64,000 nucleotides of DNA from Streptomyces sp. SID12488 (GTDB taxonomy: Bacteria > Actinomycetota > Actinomycetes > Streptomycetales > Streptomycetaceae). Positions 8,491 through 16,582 of this stretch are shown here, piece by piece. Each line of letters starts with the position of its first letter. The first letter of the stretch is position 1. Position numbers and translations under genes: made by a program. The notes below the pieces were generated by a model. It saw nothing but the letters and a program-made list of their open reading frames with translations. It did no database searches and had not been told where the DNA came from. The stretch spans positions 310,001-374,000 of the forward strand of contig NZ_JAAGLT010000003.1 of NCBI RefSeq assembly GCF_010548275.1, in the 5' to 3' direction.

Positions 8491-9648
8491 ATGGGTGAGG
8501 AAAGCCGGCTCCGCGCCGTCGTGACGCTCGCGCAGGGCATGGCCGCGGCGCAGAGCCCCCGCGAGTCCTGGCGTGCCGCCGCGCTCGGTGCCTGTCACGC
8601 GCTGAGCGGCAACTTTGCCGCGCTGTCGGTGTGGGAGCGGGAGCTGGGGCGGCTGCGGGTTCTGGTGAACGTGGGGGAGCGGGCCGCCGACGAGGAGGAG
8701 TTCCCGGAGGGCGAGGCCTATCCCGTGCACCAGTTCCCGGAGATCACCGAGTTCCTGCACGAGCGATGGGCGGGCGGCGGTGAGCCCAATGCCTGGGTCG
8801 AGACCGCCCAGGGGCCCGCGCGCGGGTCGTCGGCGGGGCGTGCCGGGTACTGCCATCAGCGCGTCGCCGCCCTGCGGCGGCGGGGACGCGGCTGTTGTGT
8901 CGTCGCCCCTGTCGTGCTGCACGGCCGGGCGTGGGGTGAGCTGTATGTCGCCCGGCCCGTCGGTGCCCCCGTCTTCGGCCGTGCCGACGCCGACTTCGCC
9001 ACCGTCCTGGCCTCCGTCGTCGCCGCCGGGATCGCCCAGACCGAGCGGCTGGAGGAGGCCCGGCGGCTCGCCTTCACCGACGCGCTCACCGGGCTTGCCA
9101 ACCGCCGTGCTGTGGACGCCCACCTCGACGAGGCGATCGAGCGGCACCGGCGGGACGGTGTCGTGGTCAGCCTCGTCGTCTGTGATCTGAACGGGCTCAA
9201 ACGCGTCAACGACACCCTGGGGCACGCGGTCGGCGACCGGCTCCTCGAACGGTTCGGGTCGGTGCTGTCGCTGTGCGGGGCCATGCTGCCGGGAGCCCTC
9301 GCCGCGCGTCTCGGGGGTGACGAGTTCTGCCTGCTGGTGGTCGGTGCGCCTGCGGACGACGTGGTCCGGGCGGGTGTCGAACTGTGCCGTCGCGCCGCCG
9401 AGTTGGAGCTGGGGGAGGGGGTCGCGTGCGGGATCGCCTCGACCGCCGACGGGATCGGGCCGGTGCGGACGGCTCGCCGGTTGTTCCGGCTTGCAGATGC
9501 GGCGCAGTACCGGGCGAAGGCGGTCCATGCGGACCGGCCGGTCGTCGCGGGGCGCGAGGGGCCCGACGACCCGGTGGTACGGCTCGCCGAGGAGCCCTCC
9601 GGGGAGGCGGTTGTTGAGCGGCGGCGGTTCCGTGGGCGTCGGCTGTGA
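8491..9648 (+). CDS. GAF-GGDEF diguanylate cyclase
   Basis: 385 residues, no membrane helices. Residues about 5-180 form a GAF-like sensory domain (VVTLAQGMAAAQSPRESWRA at its start, CCVVAPVVLHGRAWGELYVA near its end). A short coiled linker (AQTERLEEARRLAFTDALTG) leads to a GGDEF domain with intact ARLGGDEFCLLV active site and DLNGLKRVNDTLGHAVGD. It should make c-di-GMP, which holds BldD on DNA and keeps Streptomyces vegetative. No EAL domain. A possible leaderless start: TAACCT (8479-8484) lies six bases before ATG 8491 and no ribosome site is visible. Confidence 0.9.
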   Translation: MGEESRLRAVVTLAQGMAAAQSPRESWRAAALGACHALSGNFAALSVWERELGRLRVLVNVGERAADEEEFPEGEAYPVHQFPEITEFLHERWAGGGEPNAWVETAQGPARGSSAGRAGYCHQRVAALRRRGRGCCVVAPVVLHGRAWGELYVARPVGAPVFGRADADFATVLASVVAAGIAQTERLEEARRLAFTDALTGLANRRAVDAHLDEAIERHRRDGVVVSLVVCDLNGLKRVNDTLGHAVGDRLLERFGSVLSLCGAMLPGALAARLGGDEFCLLVVGAPADDVVRAGVELCRRAAELELGEGVACGIASTADGIGPVRTARRLFRLADAAQYRAKAVHADRPVVAGREGPDDPVVRLAEEPSGEAVVERRRFRGRRL

Positions 9649-9670
9649 GGTGCGGGGTGTTGGTGCGGGC

Positions 9671-9747
9671 GCCTGCTGGGGGCTGCCGCCCCCAGACCCC
9701 CGCTCCGGCCCTGAACGGGCCTTGTCCTCAAACGCCGGACGGGCTGG
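9671..9747. repeat. Streptomyces dispersed intergenic repeat
   Basis: Contains GGGGGCTGCCGCCCCCAGAC and CTCAAACGCCGGACGGGCTG, wording found many times between genes in Streptomyces chromosomes. The GGGGGCTGCCGCCCCC hairpin may terminate the diguanylate cyclase transcript before hutH. Confidence 0.7.
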
Positions 9748-9777
9748 ATGGGTAAGGGGTGTACCGGGCACCCGGTA

Positions 9778-9806
9778 GTGACATCTTCGAATTCACTGGT
9801 TACGCT
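9778..9806 (+). promoter_or_regulatory. hutH promoter, leaderless configuration
   Basis: GTGACA (9778-9783), exactly 17 bases, then TACGCT (9801-9806) resembles a HrdB-type promoter. The hutH ATG is at 9814, seven bases after the -10, so transcription would begin at or next to the start codon; no ribosome site precedes it. Confidence 0.6.
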
Positions 9807-9813
9807 CCTGAAT

Positions 9814-11358
9814 ATGGATATGCACACTGTGGTGGTGGGGACGTCCGGGACGTCCGCGGCCGACGTGCTCGCTGTGGCGCGGGGCGGGGCTCGGATCGAG
9901 CTGTCCGGGGAGGCTGTCGCCGCCCTGTCGAAGGCTCGCGGGATCATCGACGCGCTGGCCGCCAAGCCTGAGCCCGTGTACGGCGTGAGCACCGGGTTCG
10001 GTGCCCTCGCGAGCCGGCACATCAGCCCCGAACTGCGCGCCCAGCTGCAGCGCAACATCGTCCGCTCGCACGCCGCCGGCATGGGACCGCGGGTCGAGCG
10101 CGAGGTCGTACGGGCGCTGATGTTCCTGCGGCTCAAGACCGTCTGCTCGGGGCACACGGGCGTGCGGCCCGAGGTCGCGCAGACCATGGCCGACGTGCTC
10201 AACGCCGGGATCACCCCGGTCGTGCACGAGTACGGCTCCCTGGGCTGCTCCGGCGACCTCGCGCCCCTCTCCCACTGCGCCCTCACGCTCATGGGCGAGG
10301 GCGACGCGGAAGGGCCGGACGGAGTCGTGAAGCCGGCCGCCGGACTCCTCGCCGAACACGGCATCGCTCCCGTCGAACTGCGCGAGAAGGAGGGACTCGC
10401 CCTTCTCAACGGCACCGACGGCATGCTCGGCATGCTGATCATGGCGCTCGCCGACCTCGACACCCTCTACAAGTCCGCCGACGTCACCGCCGCGCTCTCC
10501 CTGGAGGCGCTCCTCGGCACCGAGAAGGTGCTCGCGCCCGAGCTGCACGCCATCCGGCCGCACCCGGGACAGGGGGCCAGCGCGGCCAACATGCTCGCCG
10601 TGCTCAAGGGCTCGGAGCTCACCGGGCACCACCAGGACGGCGCGCCCCGCGTCCAGGACGCCTACTCCGTGCGCTGCGCCCCGCAGGTCGCCGGCGCCGG
10701 GCGCGACACCATGGCGCACGCGAGGCTCGTCGCCGAGCGGGAGCTGGCCTCGTCCGTCGACAATCCCGTCGTCCTGCCCGACGGGCGGGTCGAGTCCAAC
10801 GGGAACTTCCACGGCGCCCCGGTGGCGTACGTCCTCGACTTCCTCGCCATCGCCGCCGCCGACCTGGGATCCATCGCCGAGCGGCGCACGGACCGCCTTC
10901 TCGACAAGAACCGCTCGCACGGGCTGCCGCCGTTCCTCGCGGACGACGCCGGTGTGGACAGCGGGCTGATGATCGCCCAGTACACGCAGGCCGCCCTGGT
11001 CAGCGAGTTGAAGCGGCTGGCGGTGCCTGCTTCGGCGGACTCGATTCCCTCCTCCGCGATGCAGGAGGACCATGTCTCGATGGGCTGGTCGGCGGCGCGC
11101 AAACTCCGTACGGCCGTCGACAACCTCGCCAGGATCATCGCCGTCGAGCTGTACGCGGCCACGCGCGCCATCGAGCTGCGGGAGGGGCTGACGCCGGCGC
11201 CCGCGTCCCGGGCCGTCATCGACGCCGTACGGGCGGCGGGGGTCGAGGGGCCGGGGCCCGACCGGTTCCTGGCGCCCGACCTCGCCGCGGCTGACGCGTT
11301 CGTGCGGGGCGGGCACCTGGTCACGGCGGTGGAACCGGTGACCGGGCCCTTGCAGTAG
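9814..11358 (+). CDS. hutH: Histidine ammonia-lyase
   Basis: 514 residues from ATG 9814. Converts L-histidine to trans-urocanate and ammonia, the first step of histidine use. The MIO cofactor site reads GSLGCSGDLAPLSH, so the cyclising tripeptide is Cys145-Ser146-Gly147 instead of the textbook Ala-Ser-Gly. Other conserved blocks: YGVSTGFGALA near residue 57, LLNGTDGMLG, RPHPGQ, QDAYSVRCAPQV and SSAMQEDHVSMG. No other hut genes are adjacent. The upstream-extended frame is ignored because a promoter sits at 9778-9806 and the mRNA looks leaderless. Confidence 0.95.
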   Translation: MDMHTVVVGTSGTSAADVLAVARGGARIELSGEAVAALSKARGIIDALAAKPEPVYGVSTGFGALASRHISPELRAQLQRNIVRSHAAGMGPRVEREVVRALMFLRLKTVCSGHTGVRPEVAQTMADVLNAGITPVVHEYGSLGCSGDLAPLSHCALTLMGEGDAEGPDGVVKPAAGLLAEHGIAPVELREKEGLALLNGTDGMLGMLIMALADLDTLYKSADVTAALSLEALLGTEKVLAPELHAIRPHPGQGASAANMLAVLKGSELTGHHQDGAPRVQDAYSVRCAPQVAGAGRDTMAHARLVAERELASSVDNPVVLPDGRVESNGNFHGAPVAYVLDFLAIAAADLGSIAERRTDRLLDKNRSHGLPPFLADDAGVDSGLMIAQYTQAALVSELKRLAVPASADSIPSSAMQEDHVSMGWSAARKLRTAVDNLARIIAVELYAATRAIELREGLTPAPASRAVIDAVRAAGVEGPGPDRFLAPDLAAADAFVRGGHLVTAVEPVTGPLQ

Positions 11359-11431
11359 CCGCTGTCAGCCAGCCGCTCGTGGTGAGCGGGTCGGGGGCCT
11401 GTCGGTGCTGCCGGTCAGGTCCTCGTCCCGC

Positions 11432-11857
11432 TCAGAAGCCCAGGCGCTCCCGCCGTAGCGAATAGACCACGAAACCGGCCCCCAGGGTGAGGGAGAACGT
11501 GCCGCCGACGACGTACGGCGTGGTGTCGAAGCTGCCGGTGTCGGCGAGGCGGGTGCCGTCGTCGTCGGCGGCCGAGTCCGAGGTCGTCGTCGCCGTGGTG
11601 GTGGTCGTGGTGGCGGTCGTACTCGTGCTTGTGCTCGTACTTGTCCTTGCAGCCGTGCTCGTGCCCGAACGCTTGGCGGTGCTCGTTATGGAGATCTGCC
11701 GGGTGTGCTCCGACATCGTGGACATGGACGTGTCCGCTCTGTGCCGTTGCTCCACCGGCTTCTCGGCCGTCGCGTTGGCGGACGGGACGAACCACAGGGC
11801 ACCCAGCAGGGTGCCCGCGGCGGTGGCGGTCAACAACGATCGACGTGCGGATGACAC
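11432..11857 (-). CDS. Sortase-anchored Ser/Thr-rich surface protein (LADTG)
   Basis: 141 residues from GTG 11857, which follows AAGGGG. It has a signal peptide (SSARRSLLTATAAGTLLGAL, ending near ANA-TA) and a stalk rich in Thr/Ser with a run of TSTSTST and TATTTTTT. The C-terminal cell-wall sorting signal is LADTG (residues 104-108), a hydrophobic helix, and a basic tail RRERLGF. LAxTG is the motif used by the Streptomyces class E sortases that anchor long chaplins. No chaplin domain is present; the stalk could be glycosylated or simply a spacer. Convergent with hutH, divergent from the next gene. Confidence 0.8.
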   Translation of the reverse strand: MSSARRSLLTATAAGTLLGALWFVPSANATAEKPVEQRHRADTSMSTMSEHTRQISITSTAKRSGTSTAARTSTSTSTSTTATTTTTTATTTSDSAADDDGTRLADTGSFDTTPYVVGGTFSLTLGAGFVVYSLRRERLGF

Positions 11858-11967
11858 GGAATATCGATCCCCTTGTGGCGCTGGCGAATTGGCCGTGACC
11901 CCGATGTTAATGACAGGCGTGGGTCGTGGGAAAGTTGCGGGAGCTGTGAGCCGTACGCTCTGCGTCC

Positions 11968-12321
11968 ATGAGTACATCAGAGACATCACGTTTTGTACGG
12001 CTTCGGGTGGAACTGGTCGTCGAGGTCGACGACGTGGACGCCCTTACGAAAGCCGCGTTGCAGCGGATCGCCGGTGACACCGAGATGCCGGCCGACGAGC
12101 GGGTGCACGCGGAGGACACTGTGACGGAAGACACCGCGGAGGCGCTCGCGTACCTCGTGGACCCGTTCGACCTGGTCGGCGAGGTGCCGGGGACCGAACT
12201 GGCGCAGGCCTCGTGGAGCAGCGAGGAGATCGACTACGACCCGGATTCGCCGGATTGGGATCTGGACGAGGATGATGAGGCGGACGGCGATGAAGTGGTC
12301 GGCGAGCGGGTAGACGGCTGA
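11968..12321 (+). CDS. Small acidic conserved hypothetical protein
   Basis: 117 residues, very acidic, especially the tail (DPDSPDWDLDEDDEADGDEV). The N-terminus FVRLRVELVVEVDDVDALTK suggests a small alpha/beta fold. No recognised family. No ribosome site is present; TACGCT (11954-11959) sits eight bases before the ATG, the same arrangement as hutH, so a leaderless mRNA is likely. A strong terminator follows the gene. Confidence 0.75.
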   Translation: MSTSETSRFVRLRVELVVEVDDVDALTKAALQRIAGDTEMPADERVHAEDTVTEDTAEALAYLVDPFDLVGEVPGTELAQASWSSEEIDYDPDSPDWDLDEDDEADGDEVVGERVDG

Positions 12322-12342
12322 GGCCGCTGGGGAAAAAGGTGA

Positions 12343-12368
12343 CCCCGGGCGGCAACCGCCGACCGGGG
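12343..12368 (+). terminator. Rho-independent-like hairpin
   Basis: CCCCGG (12343-12348) pairs with CCGGGG (12363-12368), with an inner GGCGG/CCGCC stem, followed by TTTCG. It lies 20 bases after the small acidic gene. Confidence 0.7.
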
Positions 12369-12614
12369 TTTCGTCGTCTCAGGAGAAGCAGTGACCGGCA
12401 GTGGCACCACGCGACCCGGTGGAGTACGGGATGAGCGGACAGCTCCCTGTGACCCAGGCGACGTGGTGTCCCCCACACATCGAGTGAATGTGGAACGGGA
12501 CGCACTGGTCGTAGCGTTGAGTTGTGTTGAAACGTGTTACGGGGATCTGCAGGTTTCGTACGGGGACCCTCGCTGGTTCTGGTTGGGGATTCGGCAACGA
12601 TGGAGAAGCGTGTG

Positions 12615-13871
12615 ATGACGGACAGTAGGCGGCGCAAGGGTCTGACGGCCGCGTCCGCCCTGCTCGGTGGCGTGTTGGTGCTCTCTGCGTGCAGCGGAGG
12701 CGACAGCGACAGTGCCTCCAAGGGCGACAGCGGTACCGACAGCTCGCAGGCCAAGGCCGACGAGGCGGCGGCCGAGAAGACCTCCGAGGCCCAGATCAAG
12801 ATCACACCCGGGGACGGTTCGAACAACGCCTCCATCAACAACGCCGCCCAGGTGGCGGTGACCAAGGGCACCCTCACGGCCGTGGAGATGAAGACGGCGG
12901 ACGGTACCGCTGTCGCCGGTGAAATATCTGCCGACAAGACCAGCTGGAAGCCGAGCGCCCAGCTGGAGCGCGCCACCACCTACAAGGTGACGGCGACGGC
13001 GGCGGACGCCGACGGCCGTGCCGCGCACGAGAACGCCTCGTTCACCACGGTCGCCGCCGCGAACAGCTTCGTCGGCTACTTCACGCCCGAGGACGGCTCG
13101 ACCGTCGGTGTGGGCATGCCCGTGTCGATCAACTTCGACAAGGCGATCACCGCGAAGGCGGACGTCCAGAAGGCCGTCACGGTCTCCTCGACCAGCGGGC
13201 AGGAGGTCGTCTGCCACTGGTTCAACGACACCCGCATGGACTGCCGGCCCGATGACTACTGGAAGGAGAACTCCACCGTCACGCTGAAGCTGGCGCTCGA
13301 CGGCGTGGAGGGCTCGAAGGGCGTCTTCGGCGTGCAGCAGAAGACGGTCACCTTCAAGATCGGCCGCAACCAGGTGTCCATCGTCGACGCCAAGACGAAG
13401 ACGATGAAGATCATGCACAACGGTACGGTCGTCAAGACCATCCCGATCTCCGCCGGTTCGCCCGAGAACAAGACGTACGAGGGCAAGATGGTGATCTCCG
13501 AGAAGTTCAAGGAGACCCGGATGAACGGCGCCACGGTCGGCTTCACGGACGACGACGGCAAGGGCGAGTACGACATCAAGGACGTGCCGCACGCCATGCG
13601 TCTGACCACGTCCGGCACCTTCGTGCACGGCAACTACTGGAGCTCCGACGGCACCTTCGGCAGTGCCAACGTCAGCCACGGCTGCGTCGGCCTGAACGAC
13701 ACCAAGGGCGCCAACGACAAGAACTCCGCGGGCTACTGGTTCTACGAGAACTCGATCGTCGGTGACGTCGTCGACGTCCGGAACACCGGTGACAAGACCG
13801 TCGACCCGGCCAACGGCCTCAACGGCTGGAACCTGAACTGGGCGGACTGGAAGGCGGGTTCGGCGGTCTGA
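12615..13871 (+). CDS. L,D-transpeptidase lipoprotein
   Basis: About 418 residues. ATG 12615 follows GGAGAAG at ideal spacing; GTG 12612 is possible. A lipoprotein signal peptide ends in the lipobox LSAC. After a Ser/Asp linker, two Ig-like repeats (about residues 60-240) precede a YkuD catalytic domain with the motif VSHGCVGLND holding the nucleophile Cys, and the upstream FVHGNYW His. It makes 3-3 crosslinks in peptidoglycan on the outer face of the membrane, like mycobacterial Ldt enzymes. A strong hairpin terminator follows. Confidence 0.93.
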   Translation: MTDSRRRKGLTAASALLGGVLVLSACSGGDSDSASKGDSGTDSSQAKADEAAAEKTSEAQIKITPGDGSNNASINNAAQVAVTKGTLTAVEMKTADGTAVAGEISADKTSWKPSAQLERATTYKVTATAADADGRAAHENASFTTVAAANSFVGYFTPEDGSTVGVGMPVSINFDKAITAKADVQKAVTVSSTSGQEVVCHWFNDTRMDCRPDDYWKENSTVTLKLALDGVEGSKGVFGVQQKTVTFKIGRNQVSIVDAKTKTMKIMHNGTVVKTIPISAGSPENKTYEGKMVISEKFKETRMNGATVGFTDDDGKGEYDIKDVPHAMRLTTSGTFVHGNYWSSDGTFGSANVSHGCVGLNDTKGANDKNSAGYWFYENSIVGDVVDVRNTGDKTVDPANGLNGWNLNWADWKAGSAV

Positions 13872-13913
13872 GTTCCTCAAGGCCTGCCTGACGCACACTC
13901 ACCGCACAGCTTT

Positions 13914-13947
13914 CCGATGCCGCCCCCAGGGGCGGCATCGGTTTTTC
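13914..13947 (+). terminator. Strong Rho-independent terminator
   Basis: CCGATGCCGCC pairs perfectly with GGCGGCATCGG, loop CCCAGG, followed by a TTTTT tract. Ends the L,D-transpeptidase transcript. Confidence 0.92.
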
Positions 13948-14000
13948 CTGGGTGTCTCCTGGCTGTTCCCTGGCTGTTCCCTGGGCTCGTCACAGCCTTC

Positions 14001-14029
14001 TCATGCATCTCTTATGCAGGACTTATCGC
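14001..14029 (+). promoter_or_regulatory. Three 11-bp-spaced direct repeats upstream of ABC transporter
   Basis: TCATGCA at 14001, TTATGCA at 14012 and TTATCGC at 14023 repeat with an exact 11-base period, the spacing of OmpR-type response-regulator sites. They end about 15 bases before a TACCTA (14044-14049) that could be the -10 of a leaderless permease transcript. Confidence 0.5.
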
Positions 14030-14059
14030 GTCATCACGCGGCGTACCTAGCTTGCGGCC

Positions 14060-15550
14060 ATGTTCTTCACCTACCTGAGGCGCGAACTGCGCCGCCGTCG
14101 TAAAGCGGCACTCGTCGTCGCCTCCGGGCTCGCGCTCGGCATCGCCCTGGTCATCGTGGTCACCTCGGTGTCCGCGGGCATGTCGAAAGCGCAGGACAAG
14201 GTCCTCGAGTCGCTGTACGGACTCGGCACCGACATGACCGTCACCAAGGCCGCCGCGGCCCAGACCGGCGCCGGTGCCACCCAGCGCCCGCGCTTCCAGT
14301 TCGACGCGCGGCCCGACGGCAGCGACTCCGACGCGGAGCAGAGCAGCGACCGGGTGTTCGTCCAGGGCTTCCAGACCCTGGCCGCCTCCACGGTCACCAA
14401 GGTCGACACGCAGAAGGGCGTCTCGGACGCCGTCGGCGGACTGAGCCTCCAGGTCGTCAAGGTCAGCGGCCAGTTCCGGCAGGGCCAGTTCCAGCAGGAC
14501 CAGCAGGGCAGCGGCGGCAACCAGGGCGGCGGACGCCCCGGCGGTGGCTCAACTGCCGCTCCCCAGGGGCGTGTCGAGGGCGGCGGCGCCAACTTCGACG
14601 TCAACAACTACTCGGTGTACGGCACCGACGTCACCAAGCCGGCCCTCGGCCCGCTGACCTCCTCGAAGATCACCAGCGGCCGTACCTTCACGACCTCCGA
14701 GACCGATGCCAAGGTCGTGGTCGTCGACGCCTCCTACGCCAAGGAGAAGAAGCTCAAGGTCGGCAGCACGGTCACCATCAAGAGCGTCAAGTACAAGGCC
14801 ATCGGCATCGCCACCCCCGAGAGCGGCGACTCGGCGGCCAACCTCTACATCCCGCTGAAGCAGGCCCAGACCCTCAGCGACTCCAAGGACAAGGTCACCA
14901 CGATCTACGTCCAGGCGACCGACTCCCAGCAGATCACCGCGGTCAAGTCGACGATCCAGAAGAACATCTCGGGTACGACCGTCACGACGTCCGCCGATCT
15001 CGCCAGCACCGTCTCCGGGTCCCTGTCCACCGCCTCCGACCTGGCCTCCAACGTCGGTAAGTGGCTGTCCATCGCGGTGCTCGTCGCCGCCTTCCTGGTC
15101 GCGGGCCTGCTCACCTCCTCGGCCGTCTCCCGCCGGGTGCGGGAGTTCGGCACGCTGAAGGCGCTCGGCTGGAAGTCGGGCCGGGTCACCCGGCAGGTCG
15201 TCGGCGAGGCCGTCGTCAACGGGCTGGTGGGCGGCGCCCTCGGTATCGCGCTCGGCCTCGCCGGTGCGTATGTCGTCACCGCGATCAGCCCGGAACTCCA
15301 GGCGGAGGTGGGCAGTTCGGGCGGGAACGGCGGTGGCGGCGGTGGCGGCTTCCCCGGCGGTGGTGGCGGTGGCTTCGGCCGGCAGGCCGCGACCAAGGCC
15401 CTGACGGTCGCGCTCACCGCGCCCGTCGCGCTCTCCACCATCACCCTCGCGGTCGGCCTCGCAGTCGCCGGTGGCCTGATTGCCGGCGCATTCGGCGGCT
15501 GGCGAGCGTCCAGGCTGCGCCCGGCGGACGCGCTGAGGCGAGTCGAGTAG
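14060..15550 (+). CDS. MacB/FtsX-type ABC transporter permease
   Basis: 496 residues. One helix near the N-terminus (about 15-40) is followed by a large extracytoplasmic domain (about 41-330) with Gly/Gln-rich insertions. Three helices follow: about 334-356, 386-412 and 462-485. It ends RLRPADALRRVE, the classic tail of the FtsX/MacB family. A Gly-rich loop (GGNGGGGGGGFPGGGGGGFG) lies between the last helices. Such transporters act in extrusion or envelope signalling rather than import. No ribosome site; TACCTA 10 bases before ATG suggests leaderless translation. The ATPase gene follows. Confidence 0.9.
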   Translation: MFFTYLRRELRRRRKAALVVASGLALGIALVIVVTSVSAGMSKAQDKVLESLYGLGTDMTVTKAAAAQTGAGATQRPRFQFDARPDGSDSDAEQSSDRVFVQGFQTLAASTVTKVDTQKGVSDAVGGLSLQVVKVSGQFRQGQFQQDQQGSGGNQGGGRPGGGSTAAPQGRVEGGGANFDVNNYSVYGTDVTKPALGPLTSSKITSGRTFTTSETDAKVVVVDASYAKEKKLKVGSTVTIKSVKYKAIGIATPESGDSAANLYIPLKQAQTLSDSKDKVTTIYVQATDSQQITAVKSTIQKNISGTTVTTSADLASTVSGSLSTASDLASNVGKWLSIAVLVAAFLVAGLLTSSAVSRRVREFGTLKALGWKSGRVTRQVVGEAVVNGLVGGALGIALGLAGAYVVTAISPELQAEVGSSGGNGGGGGGGFPGGGGGGFGRQAATKALTVALTAPVALSTITLAVGLAVAGGLIAGAFGGWRASRLRPADALRRVE

Positions 15551-15592
15551 GACGCGGAGTTCGGCTACGGCCGACGGGGGCCCGGCTTCCCC

Positions 15593-15610
15593 GGGCCGCA
15601 TATGCGGCCC
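15593..15610. repeat. 18-bp perfect palindrome between permease and ATPase genes
   Basis: GGGCCGCATATGCGGCCC reads identically on both strands. It follows the permease stop by about 40 bases, beside a CCCGG/CCGGG hairpin. It may be an mRNA-processing or attenuation hairpin that sets permease to ATPase ratio. Confidence 0.6.
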
Positions 15611-15697
15611 CGCCCCGTGGGAGCGACCAGCCCTCACCGGCCCGCCGGCCGACAAACGACGACGCACCACCCCGAACCCCACCCAGGAGTCACCCAC

Positions 15698-16381
15698 ATG
15701 TACGAACTCAAGGGCGTGACCAAGCGCTACACCCGAGGCAGGGAAACCGTGGACGCCCTCGCGGGCATCGACCTCACCATCGCCGACGGCGACCGTCTGG
15801 TCATCCAGGGCCCCACCGGCGGCGGCAAGTCCACCCTCCTGCAAATGCTCGGCGGCCTCGACCGTCCCACCGGCGGCAGCATCGACCTCGACGGCACGGA
15901 TCTTGCCAAACTGTCCGAGAGTCGCCTCACGAAGGTCCGCAGCGAAAACATCGGCTTCGTCTTCCAGAGCTTCAATCTCATTCCGACCCTCTCGGCCCAG
16001 GAAAACGTCGAGACCGCTCTCGTACCCCTCGGTGTGAAGGGCCGGGAGCGCCGCGAACGGGCCGCCGAGGCGCTGAAGTCGGTGGGGCTCGGGGAGCGGC
16101 TCGGGCATCTGCCGGGGGAGATGTCCGGCGGTCAGCAGCAGCGCGTCGCCATCGCTCGTGCGCTGGTCAAGCAGCCGAAGGTGCTGCTCGCCGACGAGCC
16201 CACCGGCAACCTCGACGAGTCGATGCGCGACGAGATCATGGACGTACTCGAAACCATGTGGAAGGAGCTCGGGCTCACTTTCATCATGGTCACGCACGAT
16301 TCGGCGATCGCGAGGAAAGCCCCGCGGCTGGCGGTCATCCGCAAGGGGAAGATCACCGTGAAGGAGAACGCCGGTTCGTAG
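15698..16381 (+). CDS. ABC transporter ATP-binding protein (LolD/MacB type)
   Basis: 227 residues from ATG 15698 after CCAGGAGTC. Walker A GPTGGGKST, Q-loop FVFQSFNLIPTLSAQENVE, signature MSGGQQQR, Walker B VLLADEPTGNLDES and the H-loop MVTHD are all intact. Pairs with the FtsX-like permease just upstream; the two are separated by about 150 bases containing a palindrome. Substrate unknown. Confidence 0.93.
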   Translation: MYELKGVTKRYTRGRETVDALAGIDLTIADGDRLVIQGPTGGGKSTLLQMLGGLDRPTGGSIDLDGTDLAKLSESRLTKVRSENIGFVFQSFNLIPTLSAQENVETALVPLGVKGRERRERAAEALKSVGLGERLGHLPGEMSGGQQQRVAIARALVKQPKVLLADEPTGNLDESMRDEIMDVLETMWKELGLTFIMVTHDSAIARKAPRLAVIRKGKITVKENAGS

Positions 16382-16456
16382 AGTCCGTAAGGTCCGCAAG
16401 GCCCGCAAGATTTCGTAACTGGCTCGTAACAGCCAAAAGCGTAATCCTCCAGTCTA

Positions 16457-16485
16457 TTGAGCGGCTGATCACCCCTCGGCATAAT
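16457..16485 (+). promoter_or_regulatory. Promoter of subtilisin gene
   Basis: TTGAGC (16457-16462), 17-base spacer, CATAAT (16480-16485), close to the HrdB consensus. This predicts a leader of about 90 bases before the S8 protease start. Confidence 0.6.
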
Positions 16486-16582
16486 TCACGGTCGGGGGGT
16501 GTGCGCGCATGCGTACGGGAGTCCCCTCTGCCGGGTGAACGGGGAACTGCCCGGCACTTCAGCCAGCGCTCCAGGGGGAGAC

